From: Bacteroides zoogleoformans
Lineage (GTDB): Bacteria > Bacteroidota > Bacteroidia > Bacteroidales > Bacteroidaceae
DNA length: 64,000 bases
Direction: 5' to 3'
Assembly: GCF_002998435.1 (NCBI RefSeq)
Contig: NZ_CP027231.1
Coordinates: forward strand, 2,211,001 to 2,275,000
A program made the translations under genes and the position numbers. The stretch's first letter is position 1. Each line of letters opens with the position of its first letter. The notes beneath the pieces were generated by a model, which saw only the letters and a list, made by a program, of their open reading frames with translations, had not been told where the DNA came from and made no database searches. Positions 35,406-43,676 of this stretch are shown here, piece after piece.

Positions 35406-36026
35406 TTATGGCAATACCACCCCTAAGGCATTCTCCAATGGTGCAAGTGCTTCCTTACGCTTTTCTCGGATAGCTCTCATATTGAGAGAACTGATAAGTT
35501 CCTTCGTCTCGTAGCCCTTCTTGTAGGTTCTTCGTGCCTTGCTGTACAAGTCCAGCATCTTCTGGTAACCATTCGCACCCTTCAATCCTGATGGAACTTG
35601 TTTCAGATGAAGGTATTGACAGATGCCTGAAACATCATCGAGAATCCAGTCCTCGATGGAACTCTTCACGCCCACACGGATAAACTCTTCAATACCCATG
35701 CGCTTGATACTCTTGCCAATCGCATCCCATTTTACAATCTGAGGCTGCTTGACTTCAAAGACATCTGTATCATATGAGCAGCAGACCGTCTTAATCGCAT
35801 AGCCGTTATTACGAGCCATAGGCAGATATTCATTCTTCAACTTCGCCAACAACTTGCTGGAGTATCGGGTAACGCCTTTCAGGTTGCAGACATCATGTTG
35901 CAACAGCGGTTGAGTACTCACTGATGCGTAATAGTCTATAAGTGCTTTGAAGAACACTTCATCCGTATCTCCCTCAACAAATAGCAGCACATGTGGCGGC
36001 AGCTTCGTCTGTTTCTTCTTTACCAT
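35406..36026 (-). CDS. TOPRIM-like protein, partner of an AAA ATPase (candidate defence effector)
   Basis: 206 aa. The start of the core, HVLLFVEGDTDEVFFKALID (about residues 12-31), is a TOPRIM-type first strand with acidic Glu, and CCSYDTDVFE supplies the DxD-like second motif. This matches the RloB/OLD-companion type of nucleases or nuclease-like effectors. The remainder is helical and Lys/Arg-rich (LIRRTYKKGY-type). It lies 6 nt after the ATPase gene in one operon. Such ATPase-TOPRIM pairs are found in abortive-infection systems (AbiL, PARIS, OLD/Gabija groups), but this pair does not clearly fall in any one from sequence alone. Confidence 0.72.
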   Translation of the reverse strand: MVKKKQTKLPPHVLLFVEGDTDEVFFKALIDYYASVSTQPLLQHDVCNLKGVTRYSSKLLAKLKNEYLPMARNNGYAIKTVCCSYDTDVFEVKQPQIVKWDAIGKSIKRMGIEEFIRVGVKSSIEDWILDDVSGICQYLHLKQVPSGLKGANGYQKMLDLYSKARRTYKKGYETKELISSLNMRAIREKRKEALAPLENALGVVLP

Positions 36027-36032
36027 AGTCGC

Positions 36033-37259
36033 TTACTGTTTGAAGAAGGTTGCCAGTTTCTCATCATCCGCTTCCATGTCGAGCATGAAGTCAAACATAA
36101 ACTCACCGAAAGTCAGTTCCATGTCACCTGCATACTTATATAGATATTTCAGCTTTGACGGATTGACCTTTGCAAAGTGTGCAAGTCCATCATGCTTGGG
36201 CAAGCCGAAATACATTTGGTCGGGCTGCATATAGCGCATGAGATAAGGCGAGTGGCTTGTCATCAGAATCTTGGTGTTCGAGGCATATGTTTGAAGTGTC
36301 AACAGCAGGTTCTCCATCAATCGTGGATGGACGGAGTTTTCGGGTTCTTCCACCATAATCATCGGTATGTTCTGCTTCTGCGCTGCCATACACAGCGTGA
36401 AAAGGAATATCATGCGCTTGCTGCCGCTTGACAACAGGCGAATGCTGGTAGGCTGCGAGTTGAACTCTTCCTGCACACGTATATCATAGACTTTGCTCCT
36501 TCCGTCGCTCAGCGTAATCTCGTCAGGTTCGAATGATACCACACCTGGGATAAGTTGTCTGATGCCGTCGGACAGTATGCTGAAGTTGTCAGCATCCGTC
36601 TCTTTCAGTCGATAGATGTATTCGCTCAATGTCATCCCTCCTAACAGCGAGATACCCTTTCCACCATCAACAGAGAAGTAGGATTCGGGATTGTCCAATG
36701 TCTCCAGATTTGGAATCTTGATGTCGCAAATCTGCTTGGCTAAGTCTGACAGATATAAGCTGCCACCTGCAATCAATGGAAGTGCAAGCTGTTGGGGTGT
36801 TGTTGGATATGGTTTGTTGCACCGGCCTGTAGCCGATGGTACTATCAAAGCGTAGTAACCATTCTTGCGATTAATGAGCTGTCGGAAACGCTGTTCGTCC
36901 TCGGCTTTTATCCTTAGCCATTCTGAAAGGGAATAACCGGGAACTATACCCTCTGCCCACTGGCATTCATAGCCATACTGAACTATATTAGTTCGACCAT
37001 CACGTTCTATGCGACCGTGAATCTCAAAGTGGAACTTGCAGCCCTGCATGGCAATGTTGATGGGAAGATAGCGGCTTGATAGCATCTGCCGTTTTGTTTC
37101 CTCATTGGCATTCAGGAAATACAATCCGAAACTGATGGCACGGAGCACGTTGCTCTTGCCATATCCGTTAGGGGCGATGAGTGCATTCATCTCCCCAACA
37201 TCCAACCGCACATGCCCGATGTTGGAGATACCCTCGATGATAAAACTGTCAATAATCAT
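36033..37259 (-). CDS. AAA-family ATPase (OLD/AbiL/PARIS-like), candidate defence sensor
   Basis: 408 aa from ATG 37259 (MIIDSFIIEGISNIGHVRLD); an in-frame upstream extension would run through the promoter and palindromes, so it is rejected. Walker A is APNGYGKSN (about residue 30), the signature-like RLLSSGSKRMIFLF precedes Walker B MIMVEEPENSVHP, and the H-switch is MTSHSPYL: the layout of SMC/OLD-type AAA_21 ATPases. Downstream by 6 nt is the TOPRIM partner. Known pairs sense phage proteins or DNA and unleash the TOPRIM effector. The neighbours are insertion sequences and gene fragments, as usual for defence islands. Function is inferred from architecture. Confidence 0.82.
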   Translation of the reverse strand: MIIDSFIIEGISNIGHVRLDVGEMNALIAPNGYGKSNVLRAISFGLYFLNANEETKRQMLSSRYLPINIAMQGCKFHFEIHGRIERDGRTNIVQYGYECQWAEGIVPGYSLSEWLRIKAEDEQRFRQLINRKNGYYALIVPSATGRCNKPYPTTPQQLALPLIAGGSLYLSDLAKQICDIKIPNLETLDNPESYFSVDGGKGISLLGGMTLSEYIYRLKETDADNFSILSDGIRQLIPGVVSFEPDEITLSDGRSKVYDIRVQEEFNSQPTSIRLLSSGSKRMIFLFTLCMAAQKQNIPMIMVEEPENSVHPRLMENLLLTLQTYASNTKILMTSHSPYLMRYMQPDQMYFGLPKHDGLAHFAKVNPSKLKYLYKYAGDMELTFGEFMFDFMLDMEADDEKLATFFKQ

Positions 37260-37261
37260 AA

Positions 37262-37352
37262 CTCGCGAAAATATTTTTGCGTCAGTGACGCTTAAAACCG
37301 CCATAAAGATACAAAAATAAAACAACTCACGCAAATATTTTTGCGCGAGTTG
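37262..37352 (-). promoter_or_regulatory. Defence-operon promoter embedded in two palindromic operator-like sites
   Basis: TTTG (37332-37335) and TATCTTTA (37304-37311), 20 nt apart, give a good promoter reading toward the ATPase. The 30-bp near-perfect palindrome at 37323-37352 (arms CAACTC-CGCAA and TTGCG-GAGTTG) covers the -33 box. A second related site (ACTCGCGAAAATATTTTTGC, 37261-37280) ends at the ATPase start codon. This arrangement suits repression, possibly by a regulator encoded elsewhere. Confidence 0.65.
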
Positions 37353-37460
37353 CATCTTAATTAATCATTTTTAGTGCTTGAACGTAATTACATCAAAGAC
37401 AAACTGATGTTTATAATGAGTATTACAGGTCTGTAGTATTCACTTTCCTTGTCTATAACC

Positions 37461-37926
37461 TTATATATTTCTTGCAGCCTCATTCTTCTTGCGTTCTTTA
37501 ATTTCGTCCATATATCCAGCAGTAATAATTCCAGAAGGTAAAGCTATAATAGCTATGCCAACCATTGAAGATATAATACTAATGACTCGTCCTACATCAG
37601 AAATAGGATATAAATCGCCATAACCGACAGTCGTCAAAGTACATGCCGCCCAGTAGAAAGCATCAAAAAAATTGTCAAATAAATACCGTCCTGTTTCTGG
37701 ATTTATTTCCTCCTCAGCATTAAACATAATCATCGCCGTAACAAATATGTAGAAAACAGCCAATGATAGAACTGTACAGAGGATTGTCTTTTGTCTCTTA
37801 ATAACTGACAGAATGACTTCCAAAGGTTCGAAGTATCTAATAACCTTTATCACTCTCAACAATCGAAGCAATCGCGACAAACGTGCCAGTTTGAATGTTG
37901 GAGCTATCAGGTTGATTGTAGGAAGG
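37461..37926 (-). pseudogene. Ion channel (voltage-gated K+ type), N-terminus lost at an IS21 end
   Basis: About 155 codons remain: an S4-like basic helix (FKLARLSRLLRLLRVIKVIRYF), S5, the pore with selectivity filter TLTTVGYGDLYP, and S6 (VISIISSMVGIAIIALPSGIITAGYM). The S1-S3 part expected before it is missing because the IS21 terminal repeat begins at 37927. The open frame runs into the repeat (KRVKVEWLFH), so a truncated product from a TTG codon is conceivable but the channel is almost certainly inactive as a voltage sensor. Its transcript would lie upstream of the defence operon. Confidence 0.8.
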
Positions 37927-38102
37927 TGGAAAAGCCACTCTACTTTGACCCTTTTGGCCAAACAGGATTGCCCACCTTGGCCATAATATGATTGCCCCTT
38001 TTGGCCAAAATAACATTAACCACTTAGTACAAGTGTCGTTAGAGTTTTTTTTGTGTAGATTTGAGAACCCGAGTCCTGGTGTAAGGGGTAATAATAAAAT
38101 CT

Positions 38103-39680
38103 ATGCAAATGAATAAAAGAATCAAGAACATTTTAAGATGTTATGCGGCAGGGATGGGTATCAAGGAAACGGCATCCACGTTCCATACTTCCCGTAACAC
38201 TGTCCGCAAGTATGTCCGTCTGTTCCTTTCAAGTGGGAAAAGCATCGATCATCTTCTCTCCCTTTCCGAGGAGCAGTTGCATGAGATGTTTGGCGGTACG
38301 GAATCCCGACGTCGGGAGCCTTCTTCCAAAAGGATTGAATTAGAGGCTTTGCTTCCCGGATATGTATCCCGCCTGACACGCAAAGGGATGAGTGTCAGAA
38401 AACTGTTTAAGGAGTATCATGCTGAATATCCTGACGGTCTTCAGCTGTCTTCCTTCAAGCGGGCAGTCCGCCAGTACAAGTTCCACATCAAGGTCGTCGG
38501 CCATGTCGAGCACTATGCCGCCGACCAGATGTATGTTGATTTTGCCGGTGACAGGCTTGAAGTTGTCGATGAGATGACAGGCGAGACGAAGAAGGCCGAG
38601 GTCTTTGTCGCTGTCCTGCCGTTCAGTCATTATACCTACTGTGAGGCCGTATGGTCACAACGCAAGGAAGACCTGATAAGGGGATGTGAGAACGCCATGC
38701 AATATTTTGAGGGTGTCCCGGCGGCCATCGTTCCCGACAATCTGAAAGCAGCTGTCACACGGAGCGACCGTAACGAGCCGGTCATCAATGATGATTTCGC
38801 CGCCTTTGCCGAGCATTACGGTTGTGCAGTCTATCCTGCCCGTGTACGCCACCCCAAGGACAAGGCCCTGGTTGAGAATACCGTGAAACTTCTCTACCGT
38901 TCCGTTTACCTTGACATAGAGGGGATGACATTCTCCAGCCTGGACGGTCTCAATACCGCCATCCGTATTTCCCTGCTTGATTTCAACGAAAAGGTGATGG
39001 CCGGTCGGGAGGCGTCACGTAAGGAGATGTTCCTGCGTGGAGAGAAAGACTATCTCCGTCCGCTTCCTAAGAAACGCTACGTGATGAAAGAGAGAAAACT
39101 CATGACCGTGGGCAAGAACTCCTACGTCTCGTTGTTCAGGCACCATTACAGTGTCCCGAAGGAATATGCAGGAAGGCGTGTGACGATTCTCTATGATGCC
39201 GATACGGTGGAAATATACTGTAGCATGAACCTTGTCGCCATCCACGACCGCTGTGACATACCCTACACCTATTCATGGAAAAAGGAGCACAACCTGCCGG
39301 GGCACTATGGTCCTTATGACAAGGATCTTGAGGAACTCTTCCGACGTGCCTCGGAAATAGACAATATCGTATTGAATTATCTCCGGGAAGTGGAGCGTGT
39401 CATGCAATATCCTCCAAAAGCGTTCAGATCCTGTCGGGGCATACTGACGCTGGAGAAAAAATACGGCCGTGACCGTTTGGTCGCTGCCTGCGCCTGCGCA
39501 GAACAGAAGCTACAATACGGGTATCAGGCCTTACGCGAGGTGCTTGAACTGGGAGAAGACGCGGATTTCCTTCCTGATGAGGACGGGAGGATACAGCCTG
39601 ACATGACATCCCCGACACCACTGACCCACAAGAATATACGTGGACGTGACTATTACAGAAAAGACAAACAGGAACAATAA
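38103..39680 (+). CDS. istA: IS21 transposase IstA
   Basis: 525 aa with an N-terminal helix-turn-helix (AAGMGIKETASTFHTSRNTV), an rve-type DDE domain (Asp in YVDFAGDRLEV, Asp in AIVPDNLKA, Glu in DKALVENTVKLLY) and the C-terminal beta-barrel domain typical of IS21. It cuts and joins the element ends together with IstB. The gene is intact and stops 10 nt before istB. Confidence 0.96.
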   Translation: MQMNKRIKNILRCYAAGMGIKETASTFHTSRNTVRKYVRLFLSSGKSIDHLLSLSEEQLHEMFGGTESRRREPSSKRIELEALLPGYVSRLTRKGMSVRKLFKEYHAEYPDGLQLSSFKRAVRQYKFHIKVVGHVEHYAADQMYVDFAGDRLEVVDEMTGETKKAEVFVAVLPFSHYTYCEAVWSQRKEDLIRGCENAMQYFEGVPAAIVPDNLKAAVTRSDRNEPVINDDFAAFAEHYGCAVYPARVRHPKDKALVENTVKLLYRSVYLDIEGMTFSSLDGLNTAIRISLLDFNEKVMAGREASRKEMFLRGEKDYLRPLPKKRYVMKERKLMTVGKNSYVSLFRHHYSVPKEYAGRRVTILYDADTVEIYCSMNLVAIHDRCDIPYTYSWKKEHNLPGHYGPYDKDLEELFRRASEIDNIVLNYLREVERVMQYPPKAFRSCRGILTLEKKYGRDRLVAACACAEQKLQYGYQALREVLELGEDADFLPDEDGRIQPDMTSPTPLTHKNIRGRDYYRKDKQEQ

Positions 39681-39690
39681 AGCTAAAATT

Positions 39691-40470
39691 ATGGAAATAA
39701 ATAATAAGACAGCTCCCGTAACGGGACAACAAGACCAGAACACCATATCACTGGATTTGATGAGCCGCATGAAATTACACGGTATGGCGGAGGCTTTCAG
39801 GGAAAGCCTTGCCGGCACCACTCCACAGTCCATGACCGCGGACACCTTCCTTTCCATGCTCCTTGCACGCGAATGGGATTACCGTGCCCAGGCTGCCATA
39901 GTGCGGCTTACTAAGAATGCGGCGTTCCGATACAAGGCTTATCTCGAACAGATTGACTATGCCACAAACCGGGGCCTTGAGCGCAATCAGATGGAACGCC
40001 TCGCCACCCTTGACTTTGTACATAAGGGGCAGAACCTCTTCATTACCGGCTCTTCAGGTACAGGGAAAAGCTATCTGGCATGTGCCCTTGGCCACGAGGC
40101 ATGCAAAAGGGGATTCCGTACTTTCTATGCCAATGCACCCAAACTGCTTGGTGCACTGAAGGTTGCCAAAGTCAAAGGTACACTTGAAACTGAGCTCAAG
40201 AAGATTGAGCGTTGCCAGTTACTCATCCTTGACGACCTGTTTCTTGTACCTCTTGATGCCAAGGAACGTCCCATCCTGCTCGAAATTATTGAGGACAGGC
40301 ATGAAAGGAAATCCACTATCATAACCTCGCAGTACCCATCGTCCAACTGGTATGACATGGTTGGTGATCCGACAATAGCCGACGCCATCCTTGACCGAAT
40401 CATTCATACGGCCCATACCATTGAGTTGTACGGTGAAAGTATGCGCAAGTTAAGGTCTAAGAAAAACTAG
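39691..40470 (+). CDS. istB: IS21 ATP-binding protein IstB
   Basis: 259 aa from ATG 39691, 10 nt after istA; a more upstream in-frame start would overlap istA. Walker A is GSSGTGKSYL, and Walker B LLILDDLFLVPLD with the sensor region IIEDRHERKSTIITSQYP follows, as in the DnaC/IstB group. It assembles on target DNA and stimulates IstA. Intact. Confidence 0.96.
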   Translation: MEINNKTAPVTGQQDQNTISLDLMSRMKLHGMAEAFRESLAGTTPQSMTADTFLSMLLAREWDYRAQAAIVRLTKNAAFRYKAYLEQIDYATNRGLERNQMERLATLDFVHKGQNLFITGSSGTGKSYLACALGHEACKRGFRTFYANAPKLLGALKVAKVKGTLETELKKIERCQLLILDDLFLVPLDAKERPILLEIIEDRHERKSTIITSQYPSSNWYDMVGDPTIADAILDRIIHTAHTIELYGESMRKLRSKKN

Positions 40471-40591
40471 AGAATCAAAAGGATAAAATAAAATTGACCC
40501 CTATCACCAGGACTTTAAAGGGGCAATCATATTATGGCCAAGATGGGCAATCCTGTTTGGCCAAAAGGGTCAAAGTAGAGTGGCTTTTCCA

Positions 40592-40797
40592 TCAAGCAAG
40601 TGAGTGGGCGCACCGCCATGGAGTGGATTAACGAATACGCCATCGAGCAGATAAAACAAGAGTTGAAGCATTCGGACAAGTCAATCAAAGAGATTGCCGA
40701 CGAGTTTAATTTCTCCAATCAGTCCTTCTTCGGAAAATATGTGAAAGCGCATCTGGGCATGTCGCCCGCGCAATACAGGAGAGAACCGGAGAAATAA
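40592..40797 (+). pseudogene. AraC-family regulator, C-terminal fragment
   Basis: About 68 codons (IKQVSGRTAMEWINEYAIEQ ... SIKEIADEFNFSNQSFFGKY ... GMSPAQYRREPEK) form the second half of an AraC DNA-binding domain, with the final helix-turn-helix complete. The first helix-turn-helix and the ligand domain are missing, cut off at the IS21 right end. A GTG at 40600 could start a short product, but it would lack half the DNA-binding domain. Confidence 0.85.
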
Positions 40798-40846
40798 GAT
40801 GCGGGCCGGCGGAAAGAACGGTACGGACGAGGATGACGATACCGGT

Positions 40847-41290
40847 TTATTTCAACTTCAGCCACTCCCTAATGCATCGTTTCCCGAATGTATCTCCGAA
40901 GACTAAAACAGGCGGTGTCAATATCAGGCATGCTCCTATGAAATAAACCACGGCCAATCCATGTAGTAGCAAATAGCCGAACATAAACACGCTGACCGCC
41001 AACGCTTGTTTGTTTAGCAGCGAACGTTTCGACCTGTATATGAGCAACAACCATCCCAGGCAGTAGAATGCGACGGCCAACTCGTCTCCCTGGTTATTGG
41101 GGATGAAGACAAACATTTTCGTTTCGATGTAGCAAGAACAGAACGTAAATACGCTCCATTGCAACCAAGCCGGCTTTATACCTTGCATCACAAAGAAATA
41201 TACTCCCGACAGTCCCAATAGGATAAAAATAATTCCACCGGCCGTCAGGAGTATATTGCTGTTTCTTACAGTTTCATTATCTTTTCTCAT
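40847..41290 (-). CDS. Integral membrane protein of unknown function
   Basis: 147 aa with four predicted membrane helices (ILLTAGGIIFILLGLSGVYF; LQWSVFTFCSCYIE; LAVAFYCLGWLLLIY; ALAVSVFMFGYLLLHGLAVV and a hydrophobic end). I recognise no family. It lies between the AraC fragment and a lipoprotein gene on the same strand, 55 nt from the latter, so the two may be co-transcribed. Confidence 0.65.
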   Translation of the reverse strand: MRKDNETVRNSNILLTAGGIIFILLGLSGVYFFVMQGIKPAWLQWSVFTFCSCYIETKMFVFIPNNQGDELAVAFYCLGWLLLIYRSKRSLLNKQALAVSVFMFGYLLLHGLAVVYFIGACLILTPPVLVFGDTFGKRCIREWLKLK

Positions 41291-41345
41291 CTTTCAAACA
41301 GGTATCGTCAAAGGGGCGACAAGAAAGAAATGGATAGGTTCTCCG

Positions 41346-42029
41346 TTATTTATAAAGTTTTATGGTAGAACCGTCTTCAAGATGAACGGCTATTTCTACC
41401 AATCCGAATTTATGGTTTCCGGTGTAAACTATTTTCGTTATTCCCGGTTCGGTAGGAATTTGTTCCACTTGTACAACCTTGATCTTCATGTACCCCATGC
41501 TGTAATCATTCTCTGTCGATTTCTTTGTGACTTTGAGAGTTTCCACCGTTCCCTTTTGAGACTTATACGACCACGTATCTCCTACATTGACATCGTATTT
41601 CATGATCACTCCCTGCCTGCCGGTTGCATTGACGATTGCCACTCCTTCAGAAGAATTAAACAATCTGCCTTTTGCTATAACTTTCCCACCGGAAGAGGTG
41701 AAAGAATCGCCTATGTTGAACTCTTTTGCATAATTGGCAATATGGTTCAGCGCATTGCTCAAAGACTCGGATTTCGTTTCCATTGAGAGCTCTACTTCGA
41801 TAACGCCATTATCATTGGCAATGACTTTCGACTTGCCGAACTCGGTCTTGAAATTATTACCTGAATACAGTCTGACCATGCTATTCAGCACAGTGCCTAC
41901 CTTGTTCTCTTCAAGGTCTGTATTACCTTTTAAGGTAATATCTCCGTTTTCTTCTTTTTCGCAAGCGGTTATCATCGTCATGCCGCATAACAGAAGAAAC
42001 AAACATTTGATTTTGAATTCTCTTTTCAT
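41346..42029 (-). CDS. Lipoprotein of unknown function
   Basis: 227 aa with a lipoprotein signal (FLLLCGMTMITACEKEEN, Cys about residue 23). The mature part is mostly beta-strand (VIEVELSMETKSESLSNALN; GKVIAKGRLFNSSEGVAIVN; VGDTWSYKSQKGTVETLKV). I recognise no family. Upstream at 42120-42165 the word ACTAACAAATCATACAAA is directly repeated, possibly a regulator site. Confidence 0.7.
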   Translation of the reverse strand: MKREFKIKCLFLLLCGMTMITACEKEENGDITLKGNTDLEENKVGTVLNSMVRLYSGNNFKTEFGKSKVIANDNGVIEVELSMETKSESLSNALNHIANYAKEFNIGDSFTSSGGKVIAKGRLFNSSEGVAIVNATGRQGVIMKYDVNVGDTWSYKSQKGTVETLKVTKKSTENDYSMGYMKIKVVQVEQIPTEPGITKIVYTGNHKFGLVEIAVHLEDGSTIKLYK

Positions 42030-42183
42030 AATTCTCTAATTTTATAAGAAGATATACTGCTTTTAAACGTTCTGCTGCCGGGACTGTTTTACTCTTGCAA
42101 ATTAACGGAATATAAGTGTTGGAAGTACTAACAAATCATACAAAAACACTAACAAATCATACAAATGTTCGGATTTGTCCGTA

Positions 42184-43671
42184 TCAGGACTTGTGTTTTG
42201 TTAAGGCTATGCTGGGAGTAGATAGAATGGTTCGCATCATCTCCTCGCACACCGCATCCTGAAACGCCCGTGCTTCTCTGCCCGAAAGCACATTCTGATT
42301 CATGATGGCGAAGGCTATCGCATGTCCGTTGGCTGCTTTTGCGTATCCGGCAAGGCAATTGATGGCTGTAAAAGAACCTGTCTTGGCATGGACGTTCTTG
42401 TAGGAAAGTGTGCCCTTCTTCATACGGTTTTTCAGTGTGCCGTCCACTCCGCCAATGGGCAATGCCTTATACAGTTTCCTGAAGATGTCGGTCTGCGAAT
42501 AGGCGTACTTCAAGAAACCTACCAGCAATGCCGGGGAGATGTAATTATAGCCGGACAGTCCGCAACCATCTGCCAGCTTATAACGCTCGGGGTCATAGCC
42601 CAACCGCTTTATCAGCAGGCGGATGGCGGAAAGTCCGTCTTCGGCCGAAACGTACTTCTTGCCGGATGCTTGCGCTCCCAAGCGGCACAGCAGGGCTTCG
42701 GCATTGAGGTTGTCGCTCTCTTTCATTATCTCTCTCACCACTGTTTCCACGGGTGTCTCGTAGGTAGTTACCGGCACGGAGAGGCTGTCCTTGACGAACT
42801 CACCGAAGGCATAACCGGGGGAGGAAGCGTCGTTTACAGCTTTAATACGCCGGATGCCCTGTGCTTGCAGGCGTTCCATGAAGGAGTGCATGAAGAAGTC
42901 TTGCGAAGAATAGATGTTGACCGTGCCTGTGCGGCGTCCGTCCACATTGCCGGTCACGATAATCCGGTTGCCATGCTCCAACCAGTTGCGCGACACGCGG
43001 AAGCGGCCGGCAGAAGGTGTTTGCGACTTCGTCAGATTGGCGATGGTGTAGTAAGAAGAGGCGGGGATGCACGATAGTCGTGCGGCCTCTCCCCGCTCGC
43101 CGGGTGTGGCGGCCACTGTGACCGTGCCTTTGTTCAGCATCAACGGCGAAAGGTAGGGCTGATAGGCTTCGGGGGTGTCGTCCCATGCCCATCCGCTTCC
43201 CCAATACAAGGAGTCTTTCATGGAAATATCGCCGTACACTCTTCCGTGAATCACGCTGAACGGCAACCGTGCCACGGCGTTTACCAATGAGTCCAATGCG
43301 GCTTCGTCAAACTCCGGGTCATATCCACCTATTATATAGAGGTCGCCTTGCAGGGTGTCGCGTGCAATCGTTCCCTTGTACCACACTTCCGTGCGGAACG
43401 GCTCGTCGGCTTCGGGTCGGGCAAGGGCGGTGATGGCGGTAAGCAGCTTCATGGTAGAGGCGGGACGGGAAAGCATCTCGGCCTGATACTCGTACAACGG
43501 CTTGTCGTCCGTCAGGTCATATACCGAGATGCCTACATTGGAGCCGGCAGGAAGCATCTGTTTGATGAGCGTGTCGAGGCGGGAAGAGTGGCTGCTACTT
43601 CTGCCCTTTTGAGCAAAAAGCGGTAGCGAGTAAACGCACAGCAGCAATATTAGGTAATAGACTTTAGACAT
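42184..43671 (-). CDS. dacB: D-alanyl-D-alanine carboxypeptidase/endopeptidase (PBP4 type)
   Basis: About 495 aa from ATG 43671, which follows the Fic stop by 5 nt; a TTG three codons upstream is less likely. It has a signal peptide (YYLILLLCVYSLPLFA) and the penicillin-binding-protein motifs in order: SxxK as STMK (PASTMKLLTAI), SxN as SDNLNAEALL and KTG as HAKTGSFTAINCLAG. The long insertion between the first two motifs identifies class C PBP4. It trims the stem-peptide terminal D-Ala and cleaves cross-links in the periplasm. Coupling to a Fic gene is notable. Confidence 0.94.
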   Translation of the reverse strand: MSKVYYLILLLCVYSLPLFAQKGRSSSHSSRLDTLIKQMLPAGSNVGISVYDLTDDKPLYEYQAEMLSRPASTMKLLTAITALARPEADEPFRTEVWYKGTIARDTLQGDLYIIGGYDPEFDEAALDSLVNAVARLPFSVIHGRVYGDISMKDSLYWGSGWAWDDTPEAYQPYLSPLMLNKGTVTVAATPGERGEAARLSCIPASSYYTIANLTKSQTPSAGRFRVSRNWLEHGNRIIVTGNVDGRRTGTVNIYSSQDFFMHSFMERLQAQGIRRIKAVNDASSPGYAFGEFVKDSLSVPVTTYETPVETVVREIMKESDNLNAEALLCRLGAQASGKKYVSAEDGLSAIRLLIKRLGYDPERYKLADGCGLSGYNYISPALLVGFLKYAYSQTDIFRKLYKALPIGGVDGTLKNRMKKGTLSYKNVHAKTGSFTAINCLAGYAKAANGHAIAFAIMNQNVLSGREARAFQDAVCEEMMRTILSTPSIALTKHKS

Positions 43672-43676
43672 TAGAA

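Larger units (their letters stand above)
37927..40591 (+). mobile_element. Complete IS21-family insertion sequence
   Basis: 2665 bp bounded by long imperfect inverted repeats starting TGGAAAAGCCACTCTACTTT and ending in its complement TTTTCCA at 40591, with 5'-TG and CA-3' termini. Each end contains several TTTTGGCCAAA/TTGGCC words that are likely IstA binding sites. It carries istA and istB. The flanks (GAAGG before, TCAAG after) show no target-site duplication, implying a deletion or recombination after insertion. Confidence 0.9.

Noticed and set aside
37260..37355. Longer N-terminus for the AAA ATPase (start at 37355)
   Set aside because: It would translate through the promoter and both palindromes; ATG 37259 gives the normal family start.
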